From Girardia tigrina (lineage: Eukaryota; Platyhelminthes; Tricladida; Dugesiidae), in NCBI GenBank assembly GCA_001938485.1, contig MQRK01173881.1:346-64345 (forward strand): a stretch of 64,000 bases of DNA. Reading direction: 5' to 3'. The notes beneath the pieces are model-generated. The model made no database searches. It was not told the DNA's origin and worked only from the letters and a program-made list of their open reading frames with translations. Position 1 is the stretch's first letter. Every line of letters begins with the position of its first letter. The translations under genes and the position numbers were made by a program. Of this stretch, positions 1-10,856 are shown piece after piece.

Positions 1-119
1 GGGGGTGGTCGACAGAATGCCCATTTTCATACTACTCGCTTCTGAAAAGGATCCTATTTTTAATTCAAATTATACCAAGCTCAAAAAACAATTCAACACC
101 ATATAGTTATTCCGAAAAA

Positions 120-345
120 TACAGGATGAAATTCAGCATTAGAGAAAGAAATAAAAATTTTATGAGAATATTAATGCCAAAAGGAAGAACTTATTTGAAA
201 AACTATACAACGCATTGATGATAATTCAACCTACTTCTACAGTAAAGAAAAGGATATTTTCTGTAGTTTCAACATTTGTAACAAAATTCGAAACCATTTG
301 AAGATGCAAACTTTAGACTGGCTTGTATTCCTCAAATATTAATTT
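120..345 (+). pseudogene. hAT transposase C-terminal fragment
   Basis: The plus strand encodes a short piece of the hAT C-terminal dimerisation domain, which holds hAT transposases together. The readable core is an LxxALMIIQPTST motif at about 205-245, followed by IFSVVSTFVT and then, in another frame, KIRNHLKMQTLDWLVFLK at about 283-342. This matches the family pattern PTS..ER.FS.....T..R..L....L..L.FL. A single frame change near position 285 splits it and no catalytic region is present, so it is a dead scrap. The assignment rests on my recognition of the motif. Confidence 0.55.
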
Positions 346-1479
346 TTGAATACAAAATAAATTATAAATGAAAACTTATATGGTCTTATATTAAAAAATA
401 TATATTATACTTATTCATATATTATAAAATCAAATAACTTGAACTTGAATGTTTCATCCAAAAATGCGCGGGCACCAAAATAGTGCAAGAAATAAATACT
501 CAATTTTCCATGTTGCTAAAAAGTTGAGTATTTGGATACACTAATGTTTGGTGCATTCTCCACGTTGCCTAAAGACTGAACGGTGGAAGCAGAGTCATGG
601 TGTTGTTACTGCGGTTCGCATGGGATCCATTTTATTGTTCTCAGATTACTCATTAAGATATTGAAATAGTTTGGTTCATCATTTTAATTTTTTAACAATA
701 AATGAATTTCCTTAAATGGCTATTTTTCAAATTAATTTCCTTCGTTAGATGCACAAAAATTCAATTCAAGAATTAAAAAATTAAATTCGTCAGCATAATC
801 TATAATTTCAGAATAATTTAATAAAATTGAATTATTTCATTCATTTTTTAACATATCATTATGTTTACATATTTATATTTACATATGTTATGTACCACAA
901 CATTTTCCTTGGCATTATTCTTTTGGTGTGTGAAAAATTACTTTTTGATGTGTTCTAAAAACTGTTACGTTTTAATGTAAAAAAATTTATTTTTTGAGAT
1001 ATGAAAATTATTTTTTAATGTAAAAAAAACAATACCTTTAAAACGATGTTGTTTTAATTTATTAATTAATAAAATATATTAAAATGATCGAATTGTCTTT
1101 TTTTTAAAAAAGAAAAACAAAATCCTCTAAATGATGGCCTCAAAAGCACTGAGCGCACGCGCCGCGAACAGCGACATCTCAAAAACGGAACGGTCGACCC
1201 GGCGACCTGTTGAATCGATTCCCATATAGGTATACACCACTACAACCGATGACTCAGGTCGAGTTAATATATCAAATAAAATAAAAAAGTAAAGCAGACA
1301 ATTTAGCGATATTTACAATTAAACAGTTATAAAACGATTTAAGTTTCTAGAACCACAAATTTAAAAAATAACTGATTTAACTGTCTTGGGTGGGGAGAGA
1401 GAGAGTATTGCAGTTGAATTATAAATAGAAATAATAATGAATATATTAAATGACCTTAAAATTATGAAACATTCTCCCT
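346..1479. other. AT-rich stretch without a recognisable gene
   Basis: No open frame or RNA gene is recognisable. Two less AT-rich pockets stand out, at about 560-640 and 1140-1260; the second contains CGCGCCGCGAACAGCGAC. A GAGAGAGAGA run lies near 1396. Short pockets like these usually mark repeat ends or promoters, but nothing here identifies which. Confidence 0.4.
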
Positions 1480-2310
1480 TGGCCCATCTCTTTGATCAAC
1501 TCACTCACTCTTTTTCTTTCGATTATCATTATTCAAATTCAAATTATCCTTGTCAGTTTCTTTGATTTCTAACTGTCACATCTTTTCCAGTGGTGTACAA
1601 CATTCTAGCCCTTCTCTTTTGATTATTACAACTTGTTGTTTTCTCTATTATTTATTTTTTCCACTCTAGTAAGCTTCCACAATGTCTATTTTCCACCAGT
1701 CTCCATTTCTTAGGTAATATCACCTTCTAAACTCCACTGGTTTTATCAATATTCAGTGATCTCTTGGATTCTTTTCACTTCCACAATAATCCAGTTTTTT
1801 AAAATGTTATAGGTTCTCTACTCACTCCTTCGTATCCTTCTCGAAGAAAAGGATTTTGAGTTAATGCATTGCCTCCTTTAATATCTGAATCCACAATTAA
1901 TTAGGGGCTTTCATTCAAAATTGCTTCTATCTCCACCACGTTTCTAAGAGCTTTCTTGACCTCTCTTATCATCACTTCATAAATTCCACCGAAATGAGGC
2001 GTTCCAGGTGGATTGAAAATCAATTTCATTTTTCGTTTCTCGATTTTCTTACTCAAAGAATCCGTATCAACCACTTCTTCCTCAGTACTTTTGGTATACC
2101 CCACAAAATTTTTCCCTTACTAAATCTTGATTGCAATTGACCATTTCCATTTGCCGTTCACTAGGTTCTCAATTTCGAGTGGCTTCACCGATTTTTCCGA
2201 CACATACTATACTCGCCATTCTTTTCAGGATGCTGCATGCAAACTTCAATTAGCCGCCAACTATGAAGTGACCAAATAGCCGACCGACCACCAAAAATAA
2301 TTTTTGTTAT
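1480..2310 (-). mobile_element. BEL/Pao LTR-retroelement relic (integrase region)
   Basis: On the minus strand a 67-residue open piece (2104-1901) carries the signature FNPPGTPHFGGIYEVMIREV, the end of the BEL/Pao integrase core, where the family reads W.FNPP..PHFGG.WE..VK. Weaker similarity continues to about 1480 with an LTQNPFLREG-like stretch and a following basic region that fits the BEL integrase C-terminus. I see no reverse transcriptase, gag or LTR that can be tied to it. It is an old, broken fragment of the 3' part of pol, broken in several places. Confidence 0.75.
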
Positions 2311-3260
2311 ATCAGATGATTAAGTTATTTAGATACCTGAACATGTAATCTAGCCAAAAGAACTAAAAGATCAAGATTCAGTGCTTTTCAAAGTACTTCA
2401 GCCTCCGTACTTCTCAGGACCCCGTAGGGCAGCCCATCGATAAGGGGTTGAATTACAAAAGCCTCATCACCTATTTTTTTTACTGCAAGTTACGGTTACC
2501 GATCGCTTCAAATGTGAGATGAAAAAATCGACGCTCAAACTTAAGCAAGTCGTCGAGAAGCAAAGCTCAATCATGAGAGCCTCGAGCTTAACACAAAAGC
2601 TTCTGTGAGGGAGACGGGACTCTCCATAACAGCCTTCCGCGTCACTTTGTCGAATCCTACATATACCGGAACAGCAGCAGCATCAGTTACTTGTCTTTGT
2701 GAAGTGAATACATCTGTTTAAAAATAAAACGTTCATAGATTTTTAATGTGGCATTTAATTTTCAAAATAGAACGTAAATTTGAGGTAACTCTCTTTTCTT
2801 CGACCAAACACAACATTCCAAACAAAGCCTTTTGATACCGGTATAATCAATGTGTCCAAAGAAACCACAGTCAAATGCTTTCTATATGTTAGTTTTATCA
2901 TATATTTTGAGGACTCACAAGTATTTCAATTCGAGTTGAATGATTGCGCTATAAACATTGTTTATTAAATTCTTGTCTTTCTACAAATTCCATCATATAT
3001 CACATTTGAGAACTACCTAGAAGCAGACATCGAATAATCTGCTTCATCTGTAGACCACGAAATTTTGGATGCGTTTAGTCAGCCTGACATAGTAATTGAT
3101 TTTGATGATAAAGTCAAAAAAGGACATAAAACAATAGTGTGCAGAAATAGTAATTGGTTTTAATTACGATTATTTAACTGAACTGATAAATTGCGGTAAC
3201 TTTAAGCGTTTAGATTTTTGATTTAAAAATAAAACTCTGCTATCATTTTTGACATATCAA
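2311..3260. other. unassigned stretch between two retroelement relics
   Basis: About 950 bases without a convincing frame. The part from 2390 to 2700 is less AT-rich than the surroundings and could be further retroelement body, either BEL sequence of the minus strand or leader of the next element. I could not identify a protein motif in any frame. The rest is plain AT-rich DNA. Confidence 0.35.
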
Positions 3261-3269
3261 GCTATCACG

Positions 3270-4487
3270 GCCATGAACCGGATTAAATTTACTGACGCAG
3301 TCCGAATGTATGATGGCTGCAGCGATTTCGCGATTTCGAAGCCTCAGCAGTGGTCTGTGACATTGACAAAACGGCGGCGCTACCGTTGATCTTGGACAGG
3401 TGCGCGTTTGATCTTTTTTCAGGGTTGAAGAGCGAGGACCAGCGAAGCTATGATGCAGTAAAGGCCGCACTGTCAGAAGCAATCGTGTCCGATCCGCAAG
3501 AAGCGTTCGAGCAATTTAGATTGCGATCGATTCAACCGGGCAAATCGATCGAGGAGTATATGTCATCCCTGCGGCGGTTCGCGACCGTCATCTACATGGG
3601 GCAGGAGCCGCAGATATAATTTTTGCGCCAAACATTTCTTGTTGGTCTGCCGACAGTAGTGTCGAAACATCTTTTGTCGGAGGCCGGGAAGGAAAACAAG
3701 CCCCTACGAGACATGATTCCAATGGCGCGGTCACTTCTCCGCATCAGCACGAGAACGGAGAAGGTGGTCGAACCACCAAGCGGCGGAGTGGTGGCATCAG
3801 CGTCGAACATCAAGTGCGGCGCCAATCAGAGACAGTGTTTTAGATGTAAGCGGCGTGGTCATCTGCAACGGGACTACAATGCGTTGCTAAAAGTGAAGGA
3901 GGGTCCATCACCAGTTTCAAAATTCAGAGCGTGCTTCATCTACGGCGCACCGGATCATTTTTGCGCGGCTTGTCCAAAACTAAATCGAAAGTCGGGAAAA
4001 GATCAACAGGCCCTCTCTTCTGCGCAGGGAAGGTACCTGTGAATGTCGATGCACAGTAGTTGTCATCCGAGTTGCAGGAAAGATGGTGAGAGGACTAGTC
4101 GACACAGGGTGTTCAATAATCATGATGGAACAGCGGCTGGTGCGACTGGATCAGATTCAAAGTGTATCCGAAAAATTTCAAACGGTACTCGGTCAAGCAG
4201 TAGTAACACACGGGGAATGGGTGGAGATTGAAGTGCCAGGGCATCTTTTAAAGTACTGGGTTTTTTTGGCTAAAAGTTTGCATTCGATAGGATTGGAGAT
4301 GATCCTAGGAATGAATACAATCGTCTCAATGGGAAGGGTGAATGTGGGCGCCACAGGAGAAGGAATCAGATTCGGCGCTGGCACAGTGAATAGACAGCAA
4401 CAAGCGCAGCGTAAGTCGAGAGTCAGTCTTAGAGCATCGCCCGCGGCCGCTGTTGTTACTTTATTAATTTTATTCTTCTTAAGTTAA
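3270..4487 (+). mobile_element. Ty3/Gypsy-like gag and protease relic
   Basis: Plus-strand capsid/nucleocapsid and protease pieces of an LTR retroelement. In order: a capsid-like region (about 3350-3620) with FEQFRLRSIQPGKSIEEYMS, typical of metazoan Gypsy gag; a nucleocapsid region with one clear CCHC-type knuckle (CFRCKRRGHLQRD, about 3836-3875) and a second, weaker one (about 3930-3975); and an aspartic-protease region from about 4083 with the active-site motif VDTGCS and a later LEMILGMN strand. Reverse transcriptase does not follow. Base composition is clearly more GC-rich than the flanks, suggesting a later arrival than its neighbours. It is broken in a few places and both ends are missing. 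Confidence 0.75.
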
Positions 4488-4637
4488 TTCTTGTTTTATT
4501 TCCGTTAATTTCAATTAAAGCTGTGTTAATTTTAATTATGTATACTTTAGGTCTGGTGTACTTGTTTTGAAATTTTTTTTGTATGGTTTCCTATTACAAA
4601 TGCTTGTCTATTATTATAGTCGTATGTTAGGTTGTTT

Positions 4638-5652
4638 CTATGTTGTACATTTTTGTTTTTTTCTATAATTGTACGTTTGTTTGTTATGTCTGTTAGTTTT
4701 TCTAGTGGTGATTTCTTTTTTTTCGTCCAGTCTTATTCTGACTGCTAATAGTGTCTCGTTAAGATTTTTGAGCCAGTTTCTATCATCTCCTTTTGTTCTG
4801 ATTGTTTCTTTTAAAGTTCTGTAAAATCTTTCAATCTTGCCATTAGACTGGGGATTGTACGGCGTCGTTCGTTGTTTGCTTATATCACATTTCTTGTACA
4901 GTGTTCTAAACATTTCAGATTCGAATTGCGAACCATGGTCACTAATTATGTTTTTGGTGGGCCATATCTAGTTATTCATTCATTTTCAATTTTATTAGAT
5001 ACTGTTTCAGCGGTTATATTTTTTAATGGAATAGCTTTTGGTTTTACGATCTATTAGTATGTGTTAGAATCGGTGGTCACACCACCTGTGAGATCACTAT
5101 AACTCATCTATACTAAAAAAATATTCTACAAAATAAAATGCAAAAATATCTCGGACACAAATACCACAAGGAATAAATCAAATTATTAAATAGAATTAAC
5201 AATTTTTTATTACAAAAATTTTATTGATCCATAAATAATATTACTACAGATAATCAATACAAAATTTAATAAAAACAAAATAGTCAATACAACAAAAATA
5301 AATTTACTACAATTCACGCGTATCACAATCCACAAGCCAAACAATAATAAAAACTAATATTTAAAGAAAATTATTTTTTTTTAAAATTAGTTTACATAAA
5401 AATTAGACTCTATTTATTTTTTAATAAGTTTTGAGGAACTCTATTTAAGTTTTATTTTCTTTGCTATTTTCTTTGTTTTTTTGTTATTTTGTTTAGGTTA
5501 CAGGTTATACATTTTTTAAAGTTTTTTTTCATGCTTGGCCATATTACTTGTGCGTGTATTATTTGGTGAGTGGTTCTGTGTCCGTAATGACCAATAATAT
5601 GTATTCTTTTAATGCATTCCTCTTGTAAATATTTTGGTATGAGAGGTCTCAA
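4638..5652 (-). pseudogene. Gypsy-like integrase parts
   Basis: Two readable integrase segments on the minus strand. The upstream one (5652-5464) is the H2C2 zinc-binding region, with a GHYGHRTTHQ histidine pair and a CITCNLNK cysteine pair. The downstream one (about 5050-4638) is part of the catalytic core, with an SDHGSQFES stretch holding one catalytic aspartate and the TPYNPQSNGKIERFYRTLK block holding the catalytic glutamate. The spacing between the two parts is longer than usual for the family, consistent with an AT-rich insertion. Fossil. Confidence 0.8.
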
Positions 5653-6338
5653 TTCCCCTTGATACTATTGTCGTAGTATATTCCTTGAATTTGTAAAATT
5701 TTTAGAGATTTATATTCTTTTGTATCGTTAGTGATGTCATCTTGCTTGTTTCTGAGTCTTCTATTGAGATTATTGGGTTAAATGTTATCTGGTGTTAGCT
5801 CTTGATAGGTAGTCTGCCACTATGTTCGACTTTCCTGATATGTGTACCATTTCGCATTGGAATTGTGATACATAATTAATTTGTCTGATTTGTCATGGGC
5901 TTAGTTCTTTTAACCTGGACATGTTACATAGTGATTTATGGTCTATGTATAGTGTAAAATGTCTATTTTCTAACAAGTCTTAGAAATGTTTGAAGCTGTT
6001 ATGTATAGCTAAAATTTCTCGGTCATATGTTGAGTATTTGATTTCTGATGTTTTTAATTTTTTGTGAATAGAAACCTAATGGTCTTTGTTTGTTGTCGAT
6101 CTTTTATTCTAACTTTGCTCCGATTGCTATGTTTGAAGCGTCGGTTGTTAGAATTAGTTCACTGTTTTTTGTAGCATTTCTAGTTCAGTTATTTTATTTA
6201 TTTCTTCTCTAATTTTTTTGAATTATTTTTCAAGTAGATCATTCCATTTAATTGTTTCTGTTTTTGTTTTACTTTTTATTTCTTCATTGAAATCTGCTAG
6301 TAGTTCTAAAAAATGAGGGATGTATTGGTGGTAAAATT

Positions 6339-6749
6339 TTAAAGTTTTGTTATGTTTAATATCTTATCCGGGATCGCTTCTATTTGTTTTTCGCTAATTA
6401 GGTACCCTAGGAATGATATTTTTTCTTTTAGGATTTCGCATTTTTTTGTGTTTATTTTTAGTCCGTTTTTGTCTAATAGATGGAAAACGTTTTCAATATC
6501 GTGTAAGCTTTCTTTTTCGTTCTTGCTTCCTATTAGTATGTCATCTAGGTATAAAACGGTATTTCTGGTGTTCATGAATATATTATTCATTGTGCATTGA
6601 AATGTAGCAGCTGCGTTTTTCAATCCGAAAGGCATCCTGTTATACTCGTATAGTCCGAATGGAGTTGTTATAGCCGTTTTCTTAATATCATCTTTGTTCA
6701 TTGGAATTTGATGATAAGTGTTGGGATCGAGAAATTTCCCAATCGACAC
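6339..6749 (-). pseudogene. Gypsy-like reverse transcriptase part
   Basis: A 136-residue piece of the polymerase domain that copies element RNA into DNA. Visible motifs are a YHQIPM stretch near the start, the TPFGLYEYNRMPFGLKNA block, and the catalytic box YLDDILIG (YxDD form), followed by the FLGYLIS strand at the end of the palm. This is the classical metazoan Ty3/Gypsy arrangement. Only the middle of the domain is present as one open piece. It belongs to the larger minus-strand pol relic and is a fossil. Confidence 0.85.
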
Positions 6750-6790
6750 CAGGCCAATTCATTAAGGGGGCACTGAGTCAGATGGAAAAT

Positions 6791-7093
6791 TTCTCGAGAT
6801 CTGAAATAAAATAAAATGATTATTAAATAAATATAATATTAATTAATTAAAACTAACCTTAATTGATTTTGGACCTTGATCTGAAATAAAAAATATGATT
6901 ATTAAAATTAATTGAATAAAAAGCTTACCAAATTGATTTCACCTTTGATCCTGAAATTAAAAAAAAACAATTATTATCTATGTAATTAGAAAACTTACTT
7001 GAGATATCTGATCTTTGATCATTGTTCATATAAATGAAAATTTTGTTATTTTTATTAAAACAAAAACTTACTTGATTGATTTGGACTTTGTTG
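6791..7093 (-). repeat. ~71-bp tandem array resembling micro-exons and short introns
   Basis: On the minus strand a block of 22-23 bases (consensus like GATCAAAGGTCCAAATCAAT) recurs at 7093-7072, 7020-6999, 6950-6929 and 6880-6858, with a diverged edge at 6800. The intervening 48-57 bases begin with good 5' splice sites (GTAAG or GTTAG at 7071, 6998, 6928, 6857). Three of the four end with a T-rich tract and TTTCAG (at 6951, 6881, 6801); the fourth acceptor is lost. The array lies just upstream, on the same strand, of the Gypsy-like RT relic, and just upstream, on the other strand, of the LTR at 7197. Seen directly: the repetition and splice-like borders. Whether it is ever transcribed or spliced is unknown. 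Confidence 0.7.
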
Positions 7094-7196
7094 TAGATAG
7101 ATAACGGAAGGGGCTTATAGTGCCTGCCGAAACTGTTGACAAAAAGTACAGCGATCTCGAAATTTATGTGAAAATTTCACAAAAACGAATTACTAT

Positions 7197-7627
7197 TGTG
7201 AGGAATATTTGAATGTTTGATGTTTTGTGTTTGAATGTGAATGTTGATTTGGAAATGTGTATCTCCTACCCAGATGGATGATTAATATTTTAATTCTTAT
7301 TATCTAAAAATATGTAATGTTTAAATTTATTTTTAATTTCAAATAATTTTAAATAAGTTTATTAATTTTTATAATATTTAATAAATAAATCAAATTAATA
7401 TTTTTTAAATAATTAATTATCATTTTAATTATTATCTAATAAATTTTAAGTGAATATTTTATTAAAATATTTATTTCCCCATTTTCTAAAAAAATAATGA
7501 GAATTAATTCATTAATCAATTTTGCTTTGAATGCAAATGTACGAAAGTTTTGATAAAGATTGTCTTAAGGACAATCAAAATTGTTGTTTAAATAAAAATA
7601 TAAAAAGTCAAATTGGTGTTCTTAATA
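7197..7627 (+). repeat. 5' LTR of the main LTR family
   Basis: Starts TGTGAGGAATATTTGAATG and ends CTTAATA, immediately followed by the PBS-like TGGCGAC. The borders agree with those of the solo copies, where they are fixed by 5-bp target duplications. A conserved internal block, TACCCAGATGGATGATTAAT, lies about 70 bases after the start and recurs in the other copies. Its closest relative in the window is the solo LTR at 33309-33748. Length 431 bp. Confidence 0.85.
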
Positions 7628-8663
7628 TGGCGACACACAACCATGTGACTCCGAATATAAAAGGTCCAGAAACATTCGACGGATCTGAGACAAAAGTGGA
7701 AGCATTTATAAAGAATTTCAACAGGTACGCGAAGATAATGGGATTTTCGGAGGAAAGGAAAATCCTTTTAGTCACGCCAAACATGACACCGGAGGCAATA
7801 ATCAAGTATGAAACAGCGCCCGGTGAAACATGTGAAGAAAAATTAAGAGCAGCTTTCTCCAAGGAAAAAACCGTTCTAGATATAATAAAAGAAATGTTAG
7901 ATTTGAGAATTGGCTCCAGCGATCCCACAATAATATTTAAAAAGTCAGACAAACTAATAGAGAAATTGGTAGAGAAAAAGCTAGGTAAAAAAGAACTATC
8001 GAATTTAGTATACGCTAACTTGATAGATGATGTTGATGTACAAAAACAAATAGCCATTCAAGGTATCACGAAATCTGATGAGATTGAAGAAATACAAACA
8101 AGAATGTTCGAACATGAGAAAAGAAAAGAAATGCACCAGTGGCAGCATATAATACAAAAAGAGAAAATGAATGGAAAACAGTGGAAAATAAAAAGAGAAC
8201 AACAAGATTGCGGAATAGAGAAATTCCAGAAGATACAAGAAGAAATTTTAGAGTCAGGAAAATTACTTGTTGGGCATGTCACGAAGAAGGACATGTTAGA
8301 AGAGATTGTCCAAATGTGACATGTTATCATTGCAATAACAAAGGACACATAAGAACACAATGTTATGAAACCCCGAATAGGTTTAAGGAACGCAGCAATG
8401 GAAACGGGATAATGGAAGAAATCGATGGGAAAATGATAGGAAAAAAATACTCGAATCAAAGATATAGAGACCGTCTGACGTACACAAATAGGAAATATTC
8501 AGTAGCGGAATTGGACGAATTAGACGATGAATTGTATGAAGGAAAACAATCCGCAAGACGGGGCTATACCGACGAAACTAATAGAAAAGAAGATTCTAAA
8601 AGACAGAAATATCCCAGAGGTTACAGAAAATTCAGAGATGATCAAGGAAACGAGGATGCATGA
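7531..8663 (+). pseudogene. gag of the main LTR family
   Basis: Capsid and nucleocapsid precursor of the LTR element. The frame opens inside the LTR at 7531 and runs across the LTR/PBS junction (7627/7628), so about the first 32 residues are LTR-encoded. The central part (about 7680-8130) is a helical, charged capsid-like region. The tail has two CCHC knuckles at about 8263-8360 (CWACHEEGHVRRDC and CYHCNNKGHIRTQC). A basic and acidic tail follows to about 8663. The same arrangement is found in the copy at 17251. Fossil. Confidence 0.8.
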
Positions 8664-8802
8664 TCACAGGGAGAGGTGATCAGTGTGCTTCATTAGAAAG
8701 TCAATGCAGATGTATGTCTGATTGTACATATGAATGTGTGTGTGATTGTATTTTTGATTGTATGTATGAAAATATTCCTCTAGAAATGTGTGAATTAGAT
8801 TT

Positions 8803-9537
8803 TTGAATAAAGAAAATAATGAAAAATGTGATAACATGGATATTGAAAAAGAAAGAAAGAAAAGAAATATTACAACAGATATATTAAAAATAGCAAAGTT
8901 TGACATAAATTATAAAAATTTGAAAGGACGGCCAAGTGTAGAATATCGTATAAAAGATAAAAATGTTCAGTGCCTTTTAGATACAGGAGCTCGAGTGAAT
9001 GTCATTAAAGCGGATTTAATCAAAGGTATGAAAAATATTCAGATTAGAGAAATAAGAAAGCGTATTCACTGTGCGAATGACTCAGAACTTGTAAACTATG
9101 GGACTGTACAATTAAAGGTGATAATAGAAAGGGTACAGAAAACAATAGAGTTTTATGTTGTCAAAGAAATAGATCCGGAAATGATTGCTGATATATATTT
9201 TTTGGATAAATTTGGAATAAAACTGAAGAAAGAAGCATCAAATATCGATAGCATATTGGCTATTAGAGATAGCCCTTCTGATGAAGATAGATTGAAAAGA
9301 ATAAGAGAATTGTAAAATAATACAGTTGAAAATGAGCTAATGGAACTTTTAACAAAGTACAGATCAATATTCATTGCTGATAAATGGGATATTGGAAAAA
9401 CTTCGTTAACCAAACACAAGATAGAAATGCATGGACAACCAGTACTGGTAAAAGCGTATAGACAACCGAAACATTTTAAAGAGAAACTAGATGATATTAT
9501 AAAACACTGTTGTTTGTCGGTATTAAATAAACTATAA
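8803..9537 (+). pseudogene. protease and start of reverse transcriptase, main LTR family
   Basis: An aspartic-protease domain is visible through CLLDTGARVNVI at about 8971-9006, the single DTGA motif of retroelement proteases. Upstream is a lysine-rich leader. From about 9340 the start of reverse transcriptase is suggested by a short block, KHKIEMHGQPVLVKAYRQP, that matches the N-terminal region of Gypsy RTs, where an H.I......P......R.P pattern is usual. The catalytic RT core is not present in this copy. Fossil, part of the element at 7197. Confidence 0.75.
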
Positions 9538-9639
9538 AAAACTGAGAAAAAATTTAAAAAGAATGTCGTGTAAATAAAGTAAAATAAAAAAATTATTGTC
9601 CTTCTTTCCTTCATTATTTCTAATCAAATCACGTTATTA

Positions 9640-10018
9640 AAAATGTTAAGTCCGCCAATTAATGTTATCTTTCGGCCGAAATTGACGCCGCCACATCTCA
9701 ACCCGCGGTGCACTATGAGCACACTGTATCCTACCGAAGAGGCGATCCACTGTCGTGTCCGGGTATCGAGCACACCGCGTACCCTTCCGAGTGGATCCGG
9801 TGGTCACTGGGCCGGTAACGCGGTACAGGAAGTTGCGGCCGACCGATTTGGGGTTTATTACTCAGCAATGCACCTGCTGGGGCCCACTCCGTCGACCGGT
9901 TACCGACGTCAACCGAACTGGCCGATCAATTCCTCCATGCGGCATCTTCCCGCACAATTAAGAGGTGCTGACCGCCGCCACTCGGCCCGGTACCTCAGGG
10001 GATTAAAATCCCCCCCCC
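9640..10018 (+). other. GC-rich island ending in poly-C/poly-A
   Basis: About 380 bases with much higher GC than anything around it, ending in a run of C followed by a run of A (10010-10027). The frame 9643-10056 is open but its proline- and arginine-rich product matches no family I know. A homopolymer tail after a GC-rich body is what the 3' end of a non-LTR retroelement or SINE looks like, so a 5'-truncated LINE/SINE copy in plus orientation is my best guess. Contamination or a recent transfer are alternatives. Confidence 0.4.
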
Positions 10019-10027
10019 CAAAAAAAA

Positions 10028-10856
10028 TTTTAAATTTCGATCATAATTACTTCTAAATATTTTTTCTGAATATTAGTTTTGCAGAGCATAGAAATGTTTC
10101 TTCCTCAAAACATTAAACATGCTGCAGATAACGAAATCCTACTATCCATGGAAGCCAGAAATAAACAATGGCAAAGTGATATAAGTTGCATTAAAGAAGT
10201 CTTTTGGTGAAGTGACAATAAGGAGGCTTCATTGTATTTATGAAAATCTTTGCATTGACTTTATCCATTGCTTGAATATTTGCAAGGTAAATGTTTTTTT
10301 TTGTTTTTTTGCAAGAGAAATGTTTGAAATGATTTTGTTATTTTCTCTCATTATTATGCATACTTCTACATGCAAATGCGGAATATTGTGCTGTTGATTA
10401 AATTCTATTTAGAATCAATTTAAATGTTTTATTCTGATTTTAAAGAAGAATTTTAATCAACAGACAACAATTTAACAATATGCACGATTCTGGAATGTAT
10501 TTGAAATGTTTTTATACATTTATTAAATATTTGTGCAGTATGTGAAATGGTTCGACTATCAGGAACAAGTTCCAAGTATATAGGTCCATCATAATTCCAC
10601 CAAAGCACAACATAACTGTTGGATTCTTGATCAAGATCAGAATTCATTAATACAAAATTTTATTTATTTTATTTCACCCGACTGAGCATAATCAAGTTGT
10701 CGCTAGGCACATTGCTCAGGTGGTTGCAACTCGTGCATCGCAGACAGTAAAGGCCCAGAGGCAAATTATTCAGAAATCTAGGACTGGGATTCCACTTGAC
10801 GTTATAATATTTCTTCCAAGTTATCGCGCTAGTCAACGTACAATATCCTACAATTC
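10028..10856. other. unassigned stretch before a hAT relic
   Basis: No clear gene. A stretch at about 10670-10850 is less AT-rich and probably belongs to the same degraded hAT element as the C-terminal piece that follows, but I could not match it to a hAT motif. Confidence 0.3.

Larger units (their letters stand above)
4600..6760 (-). mobile_element. Ty3/Gypsy-like pol relic (RT to integrase)
   Basis: The minus strand carries, in the normal Gypsy order, reverse transcriptase (6749-6339), a degraded RNase H zone (about 6330-5700), the integrase zinc-binding region (5652-5464) and the integrase core (about 5050-4638). An AT-rich stretch of roughly 300 bases between about 5075 and 5455 looks like a later insertion separating the two integrase parts. 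No LTRs can be assigned. It lies tail to tail with the plus-strand gag-protease relic that ends at about 4487; opposite orientation and different base composition indicate separate insertions. Broken in several places. Confidence 0.85.
7197..9537 (+). mobile_element. 3'-truncated LTR retroelement, the window's main LTR family
   Basis: The most complete copy of the family. Parts in order: 5' LTR (7197-7627), PBS-like TGGCGACACACAACC directly after it, gag (7531-8663, beginning inside the LTR), a short spacer, protease (about 8803-9315) and the beginning of reverse transcriptase (9340-9537). No 3' LTR is in view, so the body is lost after about 9540. Protease and pol order, CCHC knuckles and a DTGA protease motif indicate Ty3/Gypsy-type organisation. 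It carries a few breaks and looks moderately old. A related copy is at 16903 and solo LTRs are scattered through the window. Confidence 0.85.

Noticed and set aside
7608-8459. Long minus-strand frames opposite the gag region (149 and 133 codons)
   Set aside because: They are mirror frames of the gag gene; their hydrophobic, serine-rich content matches no family and the plus strand has clear CCHC knuckles.
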